NCBI GenBank assembly: GCA_027625915.1
Contig: JANTQA010000047.1
Coordinates: forward strand, 4,526,001 to 4,590,000
Length of the DNA: 64,000 bases
Source of the DNA: Anaeramoeba flamelloides
Lineage: Eukaryota; Metamonada; Anaeramoebidae
Direction of reading: 5' to 3'
In this document: piece by piece, positions 34,157-44,303 of the stretch
How the letters are laid out: each line of letters starts with the position of its first letter
Position numbering within the stretch: position 1 is the first letter of the stretch
Translations under genes and position numbers: made by a program
Notes under the pieces: generated by a model
The model's database searches: none
What the model was told of the DNA's origin: nothing
What the model saw: the letters and a program-made list of their open reading frames with translations, nothing else

Positions 34157-35221
34157 TTAATCCTTAAATACATCTTGTAATTCGTTTTTAGGCAGGATAT
34201 TTTTGGTTTTTCTTTTTCTTTGCTTTTGTCTTTCTAATAATTTCTTTTGGTATTTTTGTTGTTTCTCTTTTTTCAATTGGATCCTTTTTTCGTTTGGAGA
34301 CACCCAAGCCCCGTCTTTATAAATGGTAACTCCGCTAAAGCTGCCTGCCATAATCCTAACCATTTTTAAGACAAACCTTGGTCCAATTTCCACCAAGCGT
34401 GTTTCGCTATCTTTCACTTTAGGATCTTTCCAAATGATTTGGTAATTACGAAACCATATTTTGTCGTTAATTAAGGTAAAGCTGAGAGTGTGATCAACAA
34501 AGGGTTTCGAACATGGGTGCTTTTTTGGTGTTGCAAAGATTTGACAAAATAATTCCTTGACTAATTTGTAATGTGGTTGTGAATCAAATGCCTTATCAAA
34601 AGTTAAAATTGGTCTTGATCCGTTCAAACAATTTCCGATCATATTCAGCTCACTCATTGTGTGAACTGTTTTTGTGTTGTCAAGAGAGAAATTTTTCAGT
34701 TTGGTTATTTTTTTTTGATAGTCAAATACAAGATTAAAAAAAAAGAAAAAAGTTTAATACGTAATTTTTTTGGAAATAATTTTCATCATAAAGATAAAAA
34801 CCAAAAATTTAAGGATGAAACAAATAATAGAAAAAGAAATCATACTATTTAAAACATGAAATCTAATTGAAGGGCCTCTTGGAACTTTAGCAGCCCACAA
34901 ATAAAGCTCATTGTTTTTTCTTGACTCAAAAAATAAACAGTTGTTGCATGAATTGATCTGGCAGATCTCGTTTATCATTTTTAATTTGTTTTTTGCTTTT
35001 AGTTTTGAATCCTTTTTGTAGTGTGGTATTAATGAAATTAAATCTTTCATTAAGTGTCTTTGCCTTGTTGTGATTCCCCTTGATGGTAAGAAAAGTACCT
35101 TTTGTTTGGTTCTCTTCATTTTGCGCTGTTTTAAACTTCTTTCTTCTCTTTTGGAAAGTTGTTCTTCACTTTCGTCAGAAGAACTATTTTCTTGATAACC
35201 TTCACTTGAGCTGCTTGACAT
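34157..35221 (-). CDS. BRX1: BRX1 ribosome biogenesis protein (Brix domain)
   Basis: Two exons: 34846-35221 and 34157-34665. The 180-nt intron begins GTATGATTTC and ends AAAACAG. Splicing restores the conserved HVLNIHTMSELNMIGNCLNG, and the spliced protein is 294 residues. Family hallmarks follow in order: FLPSRGITTRQRHLMKDLIS, INSCNNCLFFESRKN, ELYLWAAKVPRGPSIRF, GSRPILTFDKAFD, HPCSKPFVDHTLSFT, IWFRNYQII and LVEIGPRFVLKMVRIMAGSF. BRX1 works in the nucleolus on early 60S subunit assembly. The tail is basic (KRKTK). I chose the ATG at 35221 (MSSSSSEG) because an acidic/Ser leader is usual; an in-frame ATG at 35302 would add 27 hydrophobic residues. Confidence 0.95.
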
Positions 35222-35391
35222 TGAGAAATCAATCAATTGAAAATTTCTTGAGAAATAAGTAGTGATTAAAAAATGAAAATTATTACCAAAGTTTATTGAC
35301 ATTAAACATCAACTATTTTATTCAGAAACAATTTCAAGATTCTTTGTTTTGAGATTAATCATTTTTTAAAATTGATGTTATATTGTACAGT

Positions 35392-36497
35392 TTAAGGTTT
35401 AAAATCCCTGAAATTTGAAAAAAGATTTTCTTGATAAGGTGTGGCTACTTGTTAAAATGGTACTTAGCTAAACAATCTTGGTCTTGGTATCGGATTTTAA
35501 TAGTTGTTAAAAAAGGTAATTTTTGACAATTTATTTATTTTTTTTTCAGATCCGAACTGATGATTGAAAGGAAAATTCTATCAGAAGCTAAGTTATATAA
35601 AAATGCAATTTGTGAATTTCCAAATTGAAATTTACAAGTTTGGTTTTGTTTTTTCGTGCTTTTTAAAAATTTATTTTTTTTTTTAGTTAAATAAGTTAAT
35701 GTGAAATCAAATTTCAATTTACTTTACAAATCACAATTTTTTATTAAATACATTTTATTAAAAATGAACAACAGTCACCAATTGGGATTTTGAAAGAAAA
35801 ATTTATTTCTAATATCGGTATTACAATAATAAAAGTTATAACATTTTCACTTCTTTTTCCGATTTTATTTAATAAATAGAGTTTCAAAGATATATGTTAG
35901 AATTTGGGATCTTTCTTTATTTAATTTTTTACAATTTTTTAGGCTATGTATGAAATAAAAATCCGAATTGAATAATTCTGAAAAATTTAAAAGACAAATA
36001 GAAGTGAAAAAAATATTTACTAACCAATTTTTAAACACCAGTACTAGTTAAAAAATGAATTCATTTATTTTTTTTCCAGAAATCCAGAATTATGAGAGTA
36101 AGACAAATAGCCAATAACGTAATTTAATTATGAATTTTTATTTAGAAGTTATATAAAAAATGTGGTTGGTGGGTTGTTGATTAAAATTTTTTATTTAGGT
36201 TTGGTTTTATTGGATCTTTAAAAAAAAGTTATTTTTTTCATTTAGTTAATTGACAAAAAACGAAAAGATATTTTAATTGACAACCTAAAATTCAAAATTT
36301 ATCATAAAATGACCCCAAACCCATCTATTAATATTAAACTCTTTAATTCGGATTCAGGAACAAACAAAAAGAAACTTGCATTTTTTAACAACAAACAAAC
36401 CATATATGAAGTTGAAAATAGATCAGCTAATAACCAAAATATCATATCTCCACATCTAATAATCATGATTTTTTTACCAGTTTCAGGGATTAGACGG
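35392..36497. repeat. 565-bp fold-back element, interrupted copy 2
   Basis: The left arm (35392-35700) matches 29281 onward: AAAATCCCTGAAATTTGAAA, GGTCTTGGTATCGGATTTTA, AATTTTTGACAATTTATT. The middle and right parts resume at 36155-36497 (GTTATATAAAAAATGTGGTT, GTTAATTGACAAAAAACG, TTTCAGGGATTAGACGG). About 450 bases of unrelated DNA lie between. It starts about 170 bp upstream of the BRX1 start. Confidence 0.5.
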
Positions 36498-36545
36498 ATA
36501 AATATTTCTCCAATTTAATGCTTGGTGGATACTAATTTTATAACA

Positions 36546-36586
36546 TAACCTACCTAACCCTAACCTAACCTAACCTACCTAACCTA
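36546..36586. repeat. Telomere-like CCTAA tract
   Basis: About 40 bases of CCTAACC-type units (CCTAACCTAACCTAACC in the middle, with CCTACC variants at each side) are strongly C-rich on this strand in otherwise AT-rich DNA. It resembles a (TTAGG)n or degenerate TTAGGG telomere array placed internally. Confidence 0.6.
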
Positions 36587-37207
36587 TAACTTTTCAGAGA
36601 ATTTAAATCTTCTTGAGTTTAGAGATATAGTAAAATTGTAATTTTTTTTTTTTGTTTTTGAAAATTTTTGTAATGTAGGACTATATTTAAATCCTGAAGT
36701 ATATTGAACCAAAGTGTTATTTTACATTCAATTCTCAAAAGTATATTTGATTCTTAAGAAAATGGATCAAAAAATTTCTAATTTTGAAGTTAAAAACGCA
36801 ACCAACTTCAAAAAAAAATTTTTATATAGATCTTTAAAGGAAAATTTTCTTTAAAAAAAATGACTTTAAGGGATTTTCAAATACAAGTTCAAATTTTAAA
36901 ACATTTCAAACTTGTAACAGTAACCATGAAGAATATTTGGAATAGTTCTGAAAATTTTTTTGTGTCTATAGATTTGAAAAGGGAAATCAAAAATATATTT
37001 TTTAAGGATCTGTGAAAAGGGTAAAATTGTAAAAAATGTTGGATTAGGAAAATTTACCATTTATTGTATAAGAAATTCTCAGTTGGTAAATTTAACTGAG
37101 TTTGTCAACTCTTTCAAGAGTGTTTTTATCAACAATTTCGCCTATTTCACCTCATAAAATAGTCCTTAAGTTTAAAAATATTTTTATCATCTAAATTCAA
37201 AATAATA
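36587..37207. other. AT-rich gap, no gene seen
   Basis: Nothing recognised between the telomere-like tract and the Tc1-like element. Confidence 0.4.
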
Positions 37208-37684
37208 CAGTGATCAAAATAAAGCGTGCACAACGACTATAATCCGTGTTTCAAAATATTATCCGTGCTTTTTTTTATTCTTGTAGCAAGGCAACATCCA
37301 ATCTACTAAAAAATAGTATACCTAAGTTCAAATCAATTTTGAAAGTAAAGGTCTGGCTATTTTCAGTAAAATTTAAATTATTCATGCAAATAGTTGAAAA
37401 TTTTCCATAATATTCTCAATTTTTTTGAATTGTTTTGTAATTTTTGATGATAAAATTTTCACAAAAATTTAACACTATTTTTAGAGATAAATTTTACAAT
37501 TTGATCCTTCATTTTTAGAATTTCTTTTTAAATAATAGAACTTTAAGAAACCAATACCATATTTTTTAGGGTCTATTATTGGTTTATTTGATTGGTTAAG
37601 GTATAGGTCAACTATAACAAAAAAACACGCTTTTTATTTTGAAACACACATCAAATTTTTTTGCACGCTATATTTTGACTACAG
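37208..37684. mobile_element. 477-bp Tc1-like non-autonomous element
   Basis: The left end reads CAGTGATCAAAATAAAGCGT and the right end, reversed, CTGTAGTCAAAATATAGCGT; TA flanks both. Sub-terminal TGTTTCAAAATA recurs inverted. The CAGT..TCAAAA terminus is characteristic of Tc1-group transposons. No transposase frame remains. Confidence 0.7.
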
Positions 37685-38330
37685 TATCTTGAAAAGGTTT
37701 AAAAATCAAAATATTTCAAGTCAAAGGTCACTCTACATTCTTTTATTAGATATAATCAAAATTTGCTTGAAGACATAACTGTATTTTCAGACAATGTAGA
37801 GTGGAATTATCATATTATGTACAAAAAATCTATTCAACTTTTACTTAGTTTCATTGGGAAAATCCAGAAATATTTTTGATCACGAAATGTTTTCTTTCAA
37901 TCTCCTCTGAAAACCCAAAAAATTCGAAATATTTAAATTTCCTTTCATTCCCTGTTCTTTAAAATATTTTTTCTATTGATTAAATTGTATTTCACAGACC
38001 CCTAATATAAAATTGGGATAGTTCTTAATTCTTTTTGAATTTTTGAGTGAAAAAAAAAACTTTTTGAAAGCTAAATTAATGTAATAAATTTAAACCCCTC
38101 AGAAATAAAAATAAAAAAAACACAATAATATCATTTTCAGATCAAAAAAGAATAAAACAACACAACAGCTTGTTGGAAAATTCAAGAGGGATTTCGGCAA
38201 AATAAATTTGTTTTCATTTTTTTATTTTTTATTCTTCTTTCTGAAAGTTTATTCAAAGAATAAAATATTCAAAAATAACAATCATTCAACGAGACAAAAA
38301 CAATAAGAGCCAAAAACATAATAATCACAA
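37685..38330. other. 5' flank of the Ras gene
   Basis: AT-rich. A short inverted pair is at 37729-37738 and 37797-37804 (CACTCTACAT and ATGTAGAGTG). The last ~100 bases before the ATG are A-rich, as in other leaders here. No gene. Confidence 0.4.
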
Positions 38331-38915
38331 ATGACCGAATACAAATTAGTTGTTGTTGGAGGTGGAGGTGTTGGGAAATCTGCATTAACAATCCAATTAG
38401 TGCAATCACATTTTGTTGATGAATACGATCCAACAATTGAAGACTCGTATCGAAGACAAGTAGTAATCGACGAAGAAACATGCTTGTTAGATATTCTCGA
38501 TACTGCAGGCCAAGAAGAATACTCTGCAATGAGAGACTCATACATGAGGGCAGGTGAAGGCTTTTTAATTGTGTACGCAATCAACTCAAGAAACTCATTT
38601 GACGAAGTTTCCAGCTTTAGAGAACAGATCACAAGAGTAAAGGACTCTGATGATGTACCAATGGTTATCACAGGAAACAAAAACGATCTTGAGAACGAAA
38701 GACAAGTTTCCCAAGGAGAAGGAACAGATTTGGCCAAGAGCTTCAATTGCCCATTCATTGAAACATCTGCAAAGACAAGAACAAACGTTGAAGAAGCATT
38801 TTTTGGTTTGGTTCGAGAAATTAGAAAGGTTAAATTTGGTACAAATAATAGCAACGAATCTCAAGGAGAAAAAAAGCGTAAAAAGAGAAGAAGACTTCGC
38901 TGTAAGATGATGTAA
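38331..38915 (+). CDS. RAS: Ras small GTPase
   Basis: A single-exon, 194-residue Ras. The P-loop is [11 protein letters not shown] (10-20) with Gly12 intact and Gly at 11, as in amoebal RasG-type proteins. The effector loop is [10 protein letters not shown], switch [15 protein letters not shown] with Gln61 present, then NKND for guanine recognition and ETSAK. The C terminus has a strong polybasic run ([10 protein letters not shown]) before a CKMM CaaX box, so it should be prenylated and held at the plasma membrane. Conserved catalytic residues mean a normal switch that hydrolyses GTP. It acts in growth or chemotactic signalling in related organisms; the exact pathway is unknown. The ATG lies in an A-rich leader and the stop is TAA. 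Confidence 0.97.
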   Translation: MTEYKLVVVGGGGVGKSALTIQLVQSHFVDEYDPTIEDSYRRQVVIDEETCLLDILDTAGQEEYSAMRDSYMRAGEGFLIVYAINSRNSFDEVSSFREQITRVKDSDDVPMVITGNKNDLENERQVSQGEGTDLAKSFNCPFIETSAKTRTNVEEAFFGLVREIRKVKFGTNNSNESQGEKKRKKRRRLRCKMM

Positions 38916-39500
38916 AAAAATAAAGGGTCTTTTCTTTCCGTCCTTAGCATTTTTTTGTTGAATATCTCTTTTGTTTTTTTTTTTTTTTATTTTATTTTTA
39001 ATAATTCACTTATCACCCAAAGAAACATATAGTCCACCAAAAAAAAAAATTCTATTTTAAGCAAGCTTTAATCGGCTTCGATCTAATTGCGGCCATTTCA
39101 AATAAATAAATAAATTTTAAACAAGTTTTTATTTGACAAATTAAACCAAAGAATATTGAAGAGAGAAAATTAATCAACTCCTGTTCTAATTGTGTTGTAT
39201 TTAATTCAACCTAAAAAAGGAATCCTTATTTTTTCTTAGATTCATGAAACTTTTTGTCTTTTATGATGAAGAAATCCTTCTTGAAATATTATTTGTTCCT
39301 TGGTCATTTTCAAATTTCTTTTGTTTTTCGACTAGTATTAAATTGTTTTTTTTTTTCAAATTGAATTATCAGATGAACAAATTTCCCAAAAAGCCACCAA
39401 ATTTGTATCAGTCGAATGATGACAGAGCTAACGAGAATACAATCGGTCTCTGAATTATTTTTTCAATTATATTTTTCAAAAATACAACTTTTTGTTTTTA
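38916..39500. other. 3' flank of Ras
   Basis: T and A runs around 38970-38990 and 39042. A frame at 39373-39453 (MNKFPKKPPNLYQSNDDRAN) has non-random composition and follows a TTATCAG acceptor-like site. I could not find a matching first exon and do not call it a gene. Confidence 0.35.
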
Positions 39501-39725
39501 CTACTTTTTTCAGAATAAATGGGAAAAAATTTCACCTTCTTTTTCCTTTTGTTTCTTTTACACACAAGAATTTTCAAAAAAAACAAATGTAATTTTTCAT
39601 CTTTGTAATATTACTTTTTTTTTTAAATGTATTGGGTCAACTAACAATTCCTAAATGAAAAGAATTTTGAATTATAATAAGGAATATCTGCGAAAATTTA
39701 ATCTAATTTCATTTTCAAACTCCAG
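39501..39725. mobile_element. TACTGGTATTTGAA-type MITE, ~225 bp
   Basis: It contains AATGGGAAAAAATTTCACCT near the left and the inverse-like GCGAAAATTTAATCTAATTT, TTTTCAAACTCCAG at the right. TA is present on the left; the right flank is TTA. The ends are more worn than in the other copies. Confidence 0.45.
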
Positions 39726-39949
39726 TTAGTATTTTGAATTTAGGTTTCATCTGAGAAAACAAATTAGAATTATAAATCTTTCAAATCAATTTTATTACTA
39801 TATTATGCTCCAAACATACAGTGAAATTTATCAGACATTGGAATTGGATTGTTTATCTCGAATATATACCAAAAAAATATTCTATAATACACCCTAATAG
39901 AATTTTATGTTTTGTAATAGGCTTTTTTAAAAAAAAATTCTTTTTTTTT

Positions 39950-40370
39950 TTTTATTTTATTTATTATTGAAGAAGTGTAATTACACTCTAGTTGCCCGTA
40001 GACTTGAATTCCCTTTCAGTAATTTAAGCGTGAAATCATAGATTTCACGATTATTAATTAATGAAAACAATTTTAAACTATGATAGTTTAAAATTATTAC
40101 ATTTAGATTTATTTGTTTTAATTTATTGTAAAAAAATTAATTGATCTTTTTCATTGAAAGGACATATCCATAAAAAATGATCAGTATTTTATATAATTTC
40201 CTTCTGTTTATACTTTAAACATAAAGGGCAAAATTTATTTTAATTATTATTAATTACATAGTAATATCTATTTAGGCAGTTAGTGGATGTTCTGAATTTT
40301 AGAATTGTTGAGCTTGAGGGATAATCTTCCAACTTATAGAATTCAACAACTCATTATTAAAAAATTCTAT
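39950..40370 (-). mobile_element. LINE 3' end, decayed
   Basis: On the minus strand one short frame reads FCPLCLKYKQKEII, a stop, and then TDHFLWICPFNEKD. This is the CxxC...H...C knuckle found near the C terminus of many LINE proteins, and it parallels DHFIWICTKYE in the element at 8163-9018. The same stretch is related to 55885-56250 (GAAGAAGTGTAA near one end of both). Several stops; inactive. Confidence 0.55.
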
Positions 40371-40379
40371 TTTAGTAAG

Positions 40380-40770
40380 ACTCAGAAAAAATCTTGTTGT
40401 TGACGAAACAAAATTCAAAAATCCATATCAAAGATTCCAAAGATTGGAGATCCGATTTAATAATTGAATTGAAATAGTCTTGTGTTTTTGATTTTTAAGT
40501 ATTTAGAAATTGAGGATCTACAAAAAATCTGAAAAATTTTTAAAAATTATTGATCATTTAGAAGTTGGAAGCGAAAAATTCAAATTTTATTTTCTTCTCC
40601 ATAAGAAATTCTTAGTATATTCTGAAATTTCATGGTTTGTAATATTCTATTATATTACCATATATTTATTTCATTGAAGTCAAGTATGATAAAGAAAATT
40701 AATTTTCTGTTGTGAATAAATTTTTTGAAAGGTTTATAAATGTAGTAAAAAAAGAAGACAAATATTTAAT
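40380..40770. repeat. ~380-bp dispersed repeat, inverted to 46225-46615
   Basis: Blocks AAAAAATCTTGTTGTTGACG, GATCTACAAAAAATCTGAAA, TCATGGTTTGTAATA and GTCAAGTATGATAAAGAAAA occur in reverse-complement order at 46225-46615. No ORF. Confidence 0.55.
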
Positions 40771-41009
40771 TTCAAAAATATATGGTTACTAATTCATATA
40801 AATTTGAAATATTTTTCAGTTTAAGTCTTGAAATTGTTCAGTCTAGGAATTTTACAATTTATCTAAATTGAAGATCACGATTGGTTTATATTTTCCTTTG
40901 AAGAATTCTTTTATCATTGTCATCAACCAAAAAACTGGAGAAAAAATTTTTAATTACTCAATTCGAAAATTTTAGTCATTCGGATAAACTTTATTAATCA
41001 TTTTACTAA

Positions 41010-41550
41010 ACTAAAATTCCAAAAATGTGTAAAAAGTTCAAACAGTTGAAAAAATAACTATACAACACTTTACCTTCAATTATGAAATATTTTTGATTTT
41101 ACAAACTGTTTCATTTTTTGTCTTTTTTGTTATGTTTTCATTTCCTATTTCCAGTAACATCATCTGTTTGGTGAGATTTGTAATATTTTTTTGATGGTTG
41201 ATAGAATGTTTGTGTTGATTTTGTTTAATAGAAGAATCACATACAATTGGTGGGTGATATCTTATTGTTTAATCGATCAACAATAGTTGGTGAAATTTCA
41301 ATAAAATTAAACCAATACATTTTTTGTTTCCGCTCGTTTCATTATTTTGGACAGACCAATTTTTTTTTTTGAGTTTTATATTTATTTCTATTTTATTTGG
41401 ATCAAAATTATTACTTAGAAAAATATTAATACTGGGTAACTTCAATGTGTTTTTATATTAGATTGTTATAAATTATAAACAATTGAGTGTTTTTTTTTTG
41501 TATATTTTTGATTATAAACTATTTTTCAAAAATTTTGACTCACTTTAGAA
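41010..41550. repeat. ~500-bp dispersed repeat, copy 3
   Basis: It follows 22105-22635 and 25815-26332: AATTCCAAAAATGTGTAAAA, GATATCTTATTGTTTAATCG, AATACTGGGTAACTTCAATG. The next dispersed repeat (41555-42150) begins directly after it. Confidence 0.6.
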
Positions 41551-41554
41551 TGCT

Positions 41555-41682
41555 AATTGGAGTTGTTTTGAGGGTTTAATCCATATTCTTTACAAAAAAT
41601 ATTTTCAGATTTTTGGATCAGAATCATTTTTTCTAATTTTGCAAATTTTAGTTTTGCTTTTTCAAATTTTTGTTTTTCTTTT

Positions 41683-41752
<70 letters not shown>

Positions 41753-42150
41753 AAATCATGCTGGAAGAAAAAAAAGATCTTCGAAAAGACCAATAATCAC
41801 TAAGAAATTTGAGACTATGTAATGTCTTTGAAAATGGATTTAATTATTCATAAAAAAATCTTGTTGTTCAACTTTTTTTCAGTGAAAGTTCAGTAATAAA
41901 AAATCCGTAATGCTCATTTCAAAAATTGTGACTCACTTTTTTTTAGTTTTTGGTTTTATTTTTTGTAATTTTTAATATATCAGGGTTTTATAGATTTAAA
42001 ATGGCTTAAAAGTGAATTACAAATCATATTTAGTTATTAATTGTTCTTGAATACTAAAGGATAATTTTTTTTTTTCAATTTATTATTTTAGGTGAGTCAC
42101 AATTTTTGAAAAAGAGTTTAGGTTTGTCAAAATTTTTTTAATGGTGTTTG
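41555..42150. repeat. ~570-bp dispersed repeat, copy 2, with T62-A10 tract
   Basis: A direct copy of 4130-4705. An uninterrupted run of 62 T (41684-41745) followed by 10 A (41746-41755) lies where copy 1 has only mixed T-rich DNA. The right end is GGTGAGTCACAATTTTTGAA. Confidence 0.7.
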
Positions 42151-42170
42151 AATATATATATATATATATA

Positions 42171-43630
42171 TCCCTTAGCACCCGGGATTTGCCTAAAAAT
42201 CGTCAAGTTTTTTAAAAAAGATTTAAAAGGGTACTGATGTGCTAATATATTTATTTTCTTGTTTGTATTTAATCCAAATTTGTATTATAATAAAAAGTCA
42301 ATATAGTTCAAAGATTAAGTAGTTATGTTATTGATTTTTTTTTTGAAATTGGAAAACAAAATAATGATTATTCATTTTTACATTTTTTTAAAGATTTTTA
42401 TTTTTATTTTAAATTTTTAAATCGGAAATTTTATTACAAGAATAGTATTTCAAACCCCAACATATTGATTTATTAATAACAATAATCCAAAAACTTTGTT
42501 AATTTTATGATAAAAAAATTTAACAAAAAAATATATAATTGAAAAAACTTCAATAAATATCCAATCCAGAGAAAAATAAAATTTATTTCTTTAGGCCAAA
42601 ATTAAAAGTTTAATGTAATTAATTTTCTAAAAATTTTATTTAAATAATAGAAGTTACTTGAAAATCAAAAAAAAAACAAAAAAAATTGTAAAATAATTTC
42701 ATTTATTATATTGGAATTAAACAAACAAAAACTTTTTAATTGATAAAATAATCAACCATAAATTTAACAAAAAAATAAAAAATAAATCTTAAATATTTTT
42801 CAAATATAATAAAATAATCTTCAAAACCAGTAATTTTTTTTTTGAATTTTAATATGAGTAAAAATTTGAAAAAAATCTTTGAAACAGTTGAATTATCCTT
42901 TATAAATTTCCAGATCTTGGAAAATAAGTTATGATGTATGGTTTCTTATTCAATAATATTGTTTATTTTATATCTAGATTATAAAAAGTCAAAAATTAAA
43001 AAATAGTTAAAATTAAAAAAAAAAATCAAATAATAATCTGACTCGAACTATAGGCCAAATCATTTAAATTTGAAAAAAATCTTTTTGAAAAAATTTCCAA
43101 ATTTTGCAATGAAAAAAAATTTGATTTTTTTTTCTAATTTAATTTATATTTTTTTTTATTTTTAAATTATTTAGAATAAAATATAGATATTGTTATTGAA
43201 TGGTAATCAGTAGATAAAACAATTTTTCTCTGTCATGTCAAAATAACTTTTGTAATAAATAAATCATTTAATCAAGTATTTTAGGCAATTTTGGGGCGCA
43301 AATGGCCCCAAGAAAATTTCCAGTGGAGTATGATTTATTTTAATCATTAAAAATAAGAGGTTTTTGAAGTCGAGAAAAACTTTTCAAAATCAAAAAAAAA
43401 AAAAAAATTTTTGAAAAAATTTGGAAGAAAAAATAATAAAAGCAAAAAAAAATTACCAATCTTGAAAAAAAATTTTCAAGTTATTTTTTTATTTTAAGTT
43501 ACTGTACAATTTTTAATTATAAATTTTTCTTTCTAAGATAATTGTTTATAAATTCTATATCTTATAATCCTTTGATAACATTTCAAATTAAAAATTTTGG
43601 TTGAAATGTTTTTAGTATATTTGGGGTGCT

Positions 43631-43636
<6 letters not shown>
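42171..43636. mobile_element. 1.47-kb TIR element inside a TA microsatellite
   Basis: The ends are TCCCTTAGCACCC and its exact inverse GGGTGCTAAGGGA, each directly bordered by a TATATA run (42153-42170 and 43637-43672). The interior is AT-rich with no frame over 60 codons, so it is a deletion derivative or an unusual non-autonomous element. An internal patch GGGGCGCAAATGGCCCC (43294-43310) stands out in base composition. Confidence 0.65.
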
Positions 43637-43672
<36 letters not shown>

Positions 43673-43676
<4 letters not shown>

Positions 43677-43887
43677 TTCCTTCGTTCTTATTCTTTATTT
43701 GAGTTTTTATTATAGACTCATCAATGAATCTTCAAAAACTAAATTGGGTTTAAAACTCTTCTAATATCTGTTTCCCGGCACTAATGTTTAGAAAATCCTT
43801 GAATTAGAAGATATAAATTTTGTCACTTCAAAATTCTCTATTAAATAAATTAAGTATTTTTGGACGTTTCACCCTGAACACTTAATA
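43673..43887. repeat. Short dispersed repeat segment
   Basis: TTGAATTAGAAGATATAAAT and then CTTCAAAATTCTCT (43800-43845) resemble 9475-9510. No gene. Confidence 0.35.
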
Positions 43888-44086
43888 CTGTTTCCAAGAT
43901 TTTTGACACAGTATTTTGGATTTAGAATTTTAATTATTTTAATTTATAATTATTTATTTTTTGTCTTATGGGTATTGTAAACAATAAATAAGTGTTGATA
44001 TTTCAATTTACTAACAAGTCTAATTAAGTTTTGATGGGATTTTTTTTTTCAAAAACTGAATTTTGGTGTGTGAAAATTTTTGACTT
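43888..44086. mobile_element. ~200-bp TIR element, copy 3
   Basis: It is related to 1088-1292 and 1848-2063: AAGATTTTTGACACAG at the left, TTATTTTTTGTCTTATGGGT inside, TTTTGGTGTGTGAAAATTTT at the right. The frame at 44080-44313 just after it is not convincing coding sequence. Confidence 0.4.
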
Positions 44087-44303
44087 TTAATTTATATTTG
44101 AGATCTTACTATCAGCAAAAAACTATTTTCAAACAAATATTAAGTCGAAGATCAATCTACAAAAAAAAATATTTCTCATCTTCAAAATGCAAAATATTCA
44201 ATCAAAAATATCAAATAAAAATAAACAAAAAAATCATCATTCACGCTTTTCAAACAGGCAATAATTTACATTTAATTTCAAATTTCAAAAAACAAATTGA
44301 TAA

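Noticed and set aside
39244-39453. 69-residue plus-strand frame after Ras
   Set aside because: Only its last 26 residues look coding. The Phe-rich front does not, and no in-frame splice to a first exon could be found.
41553-41759. Poly-Lys minus-strand frame
   Set aside because: It is a translation of the T62-A10 tract inside a dispersed repeat.
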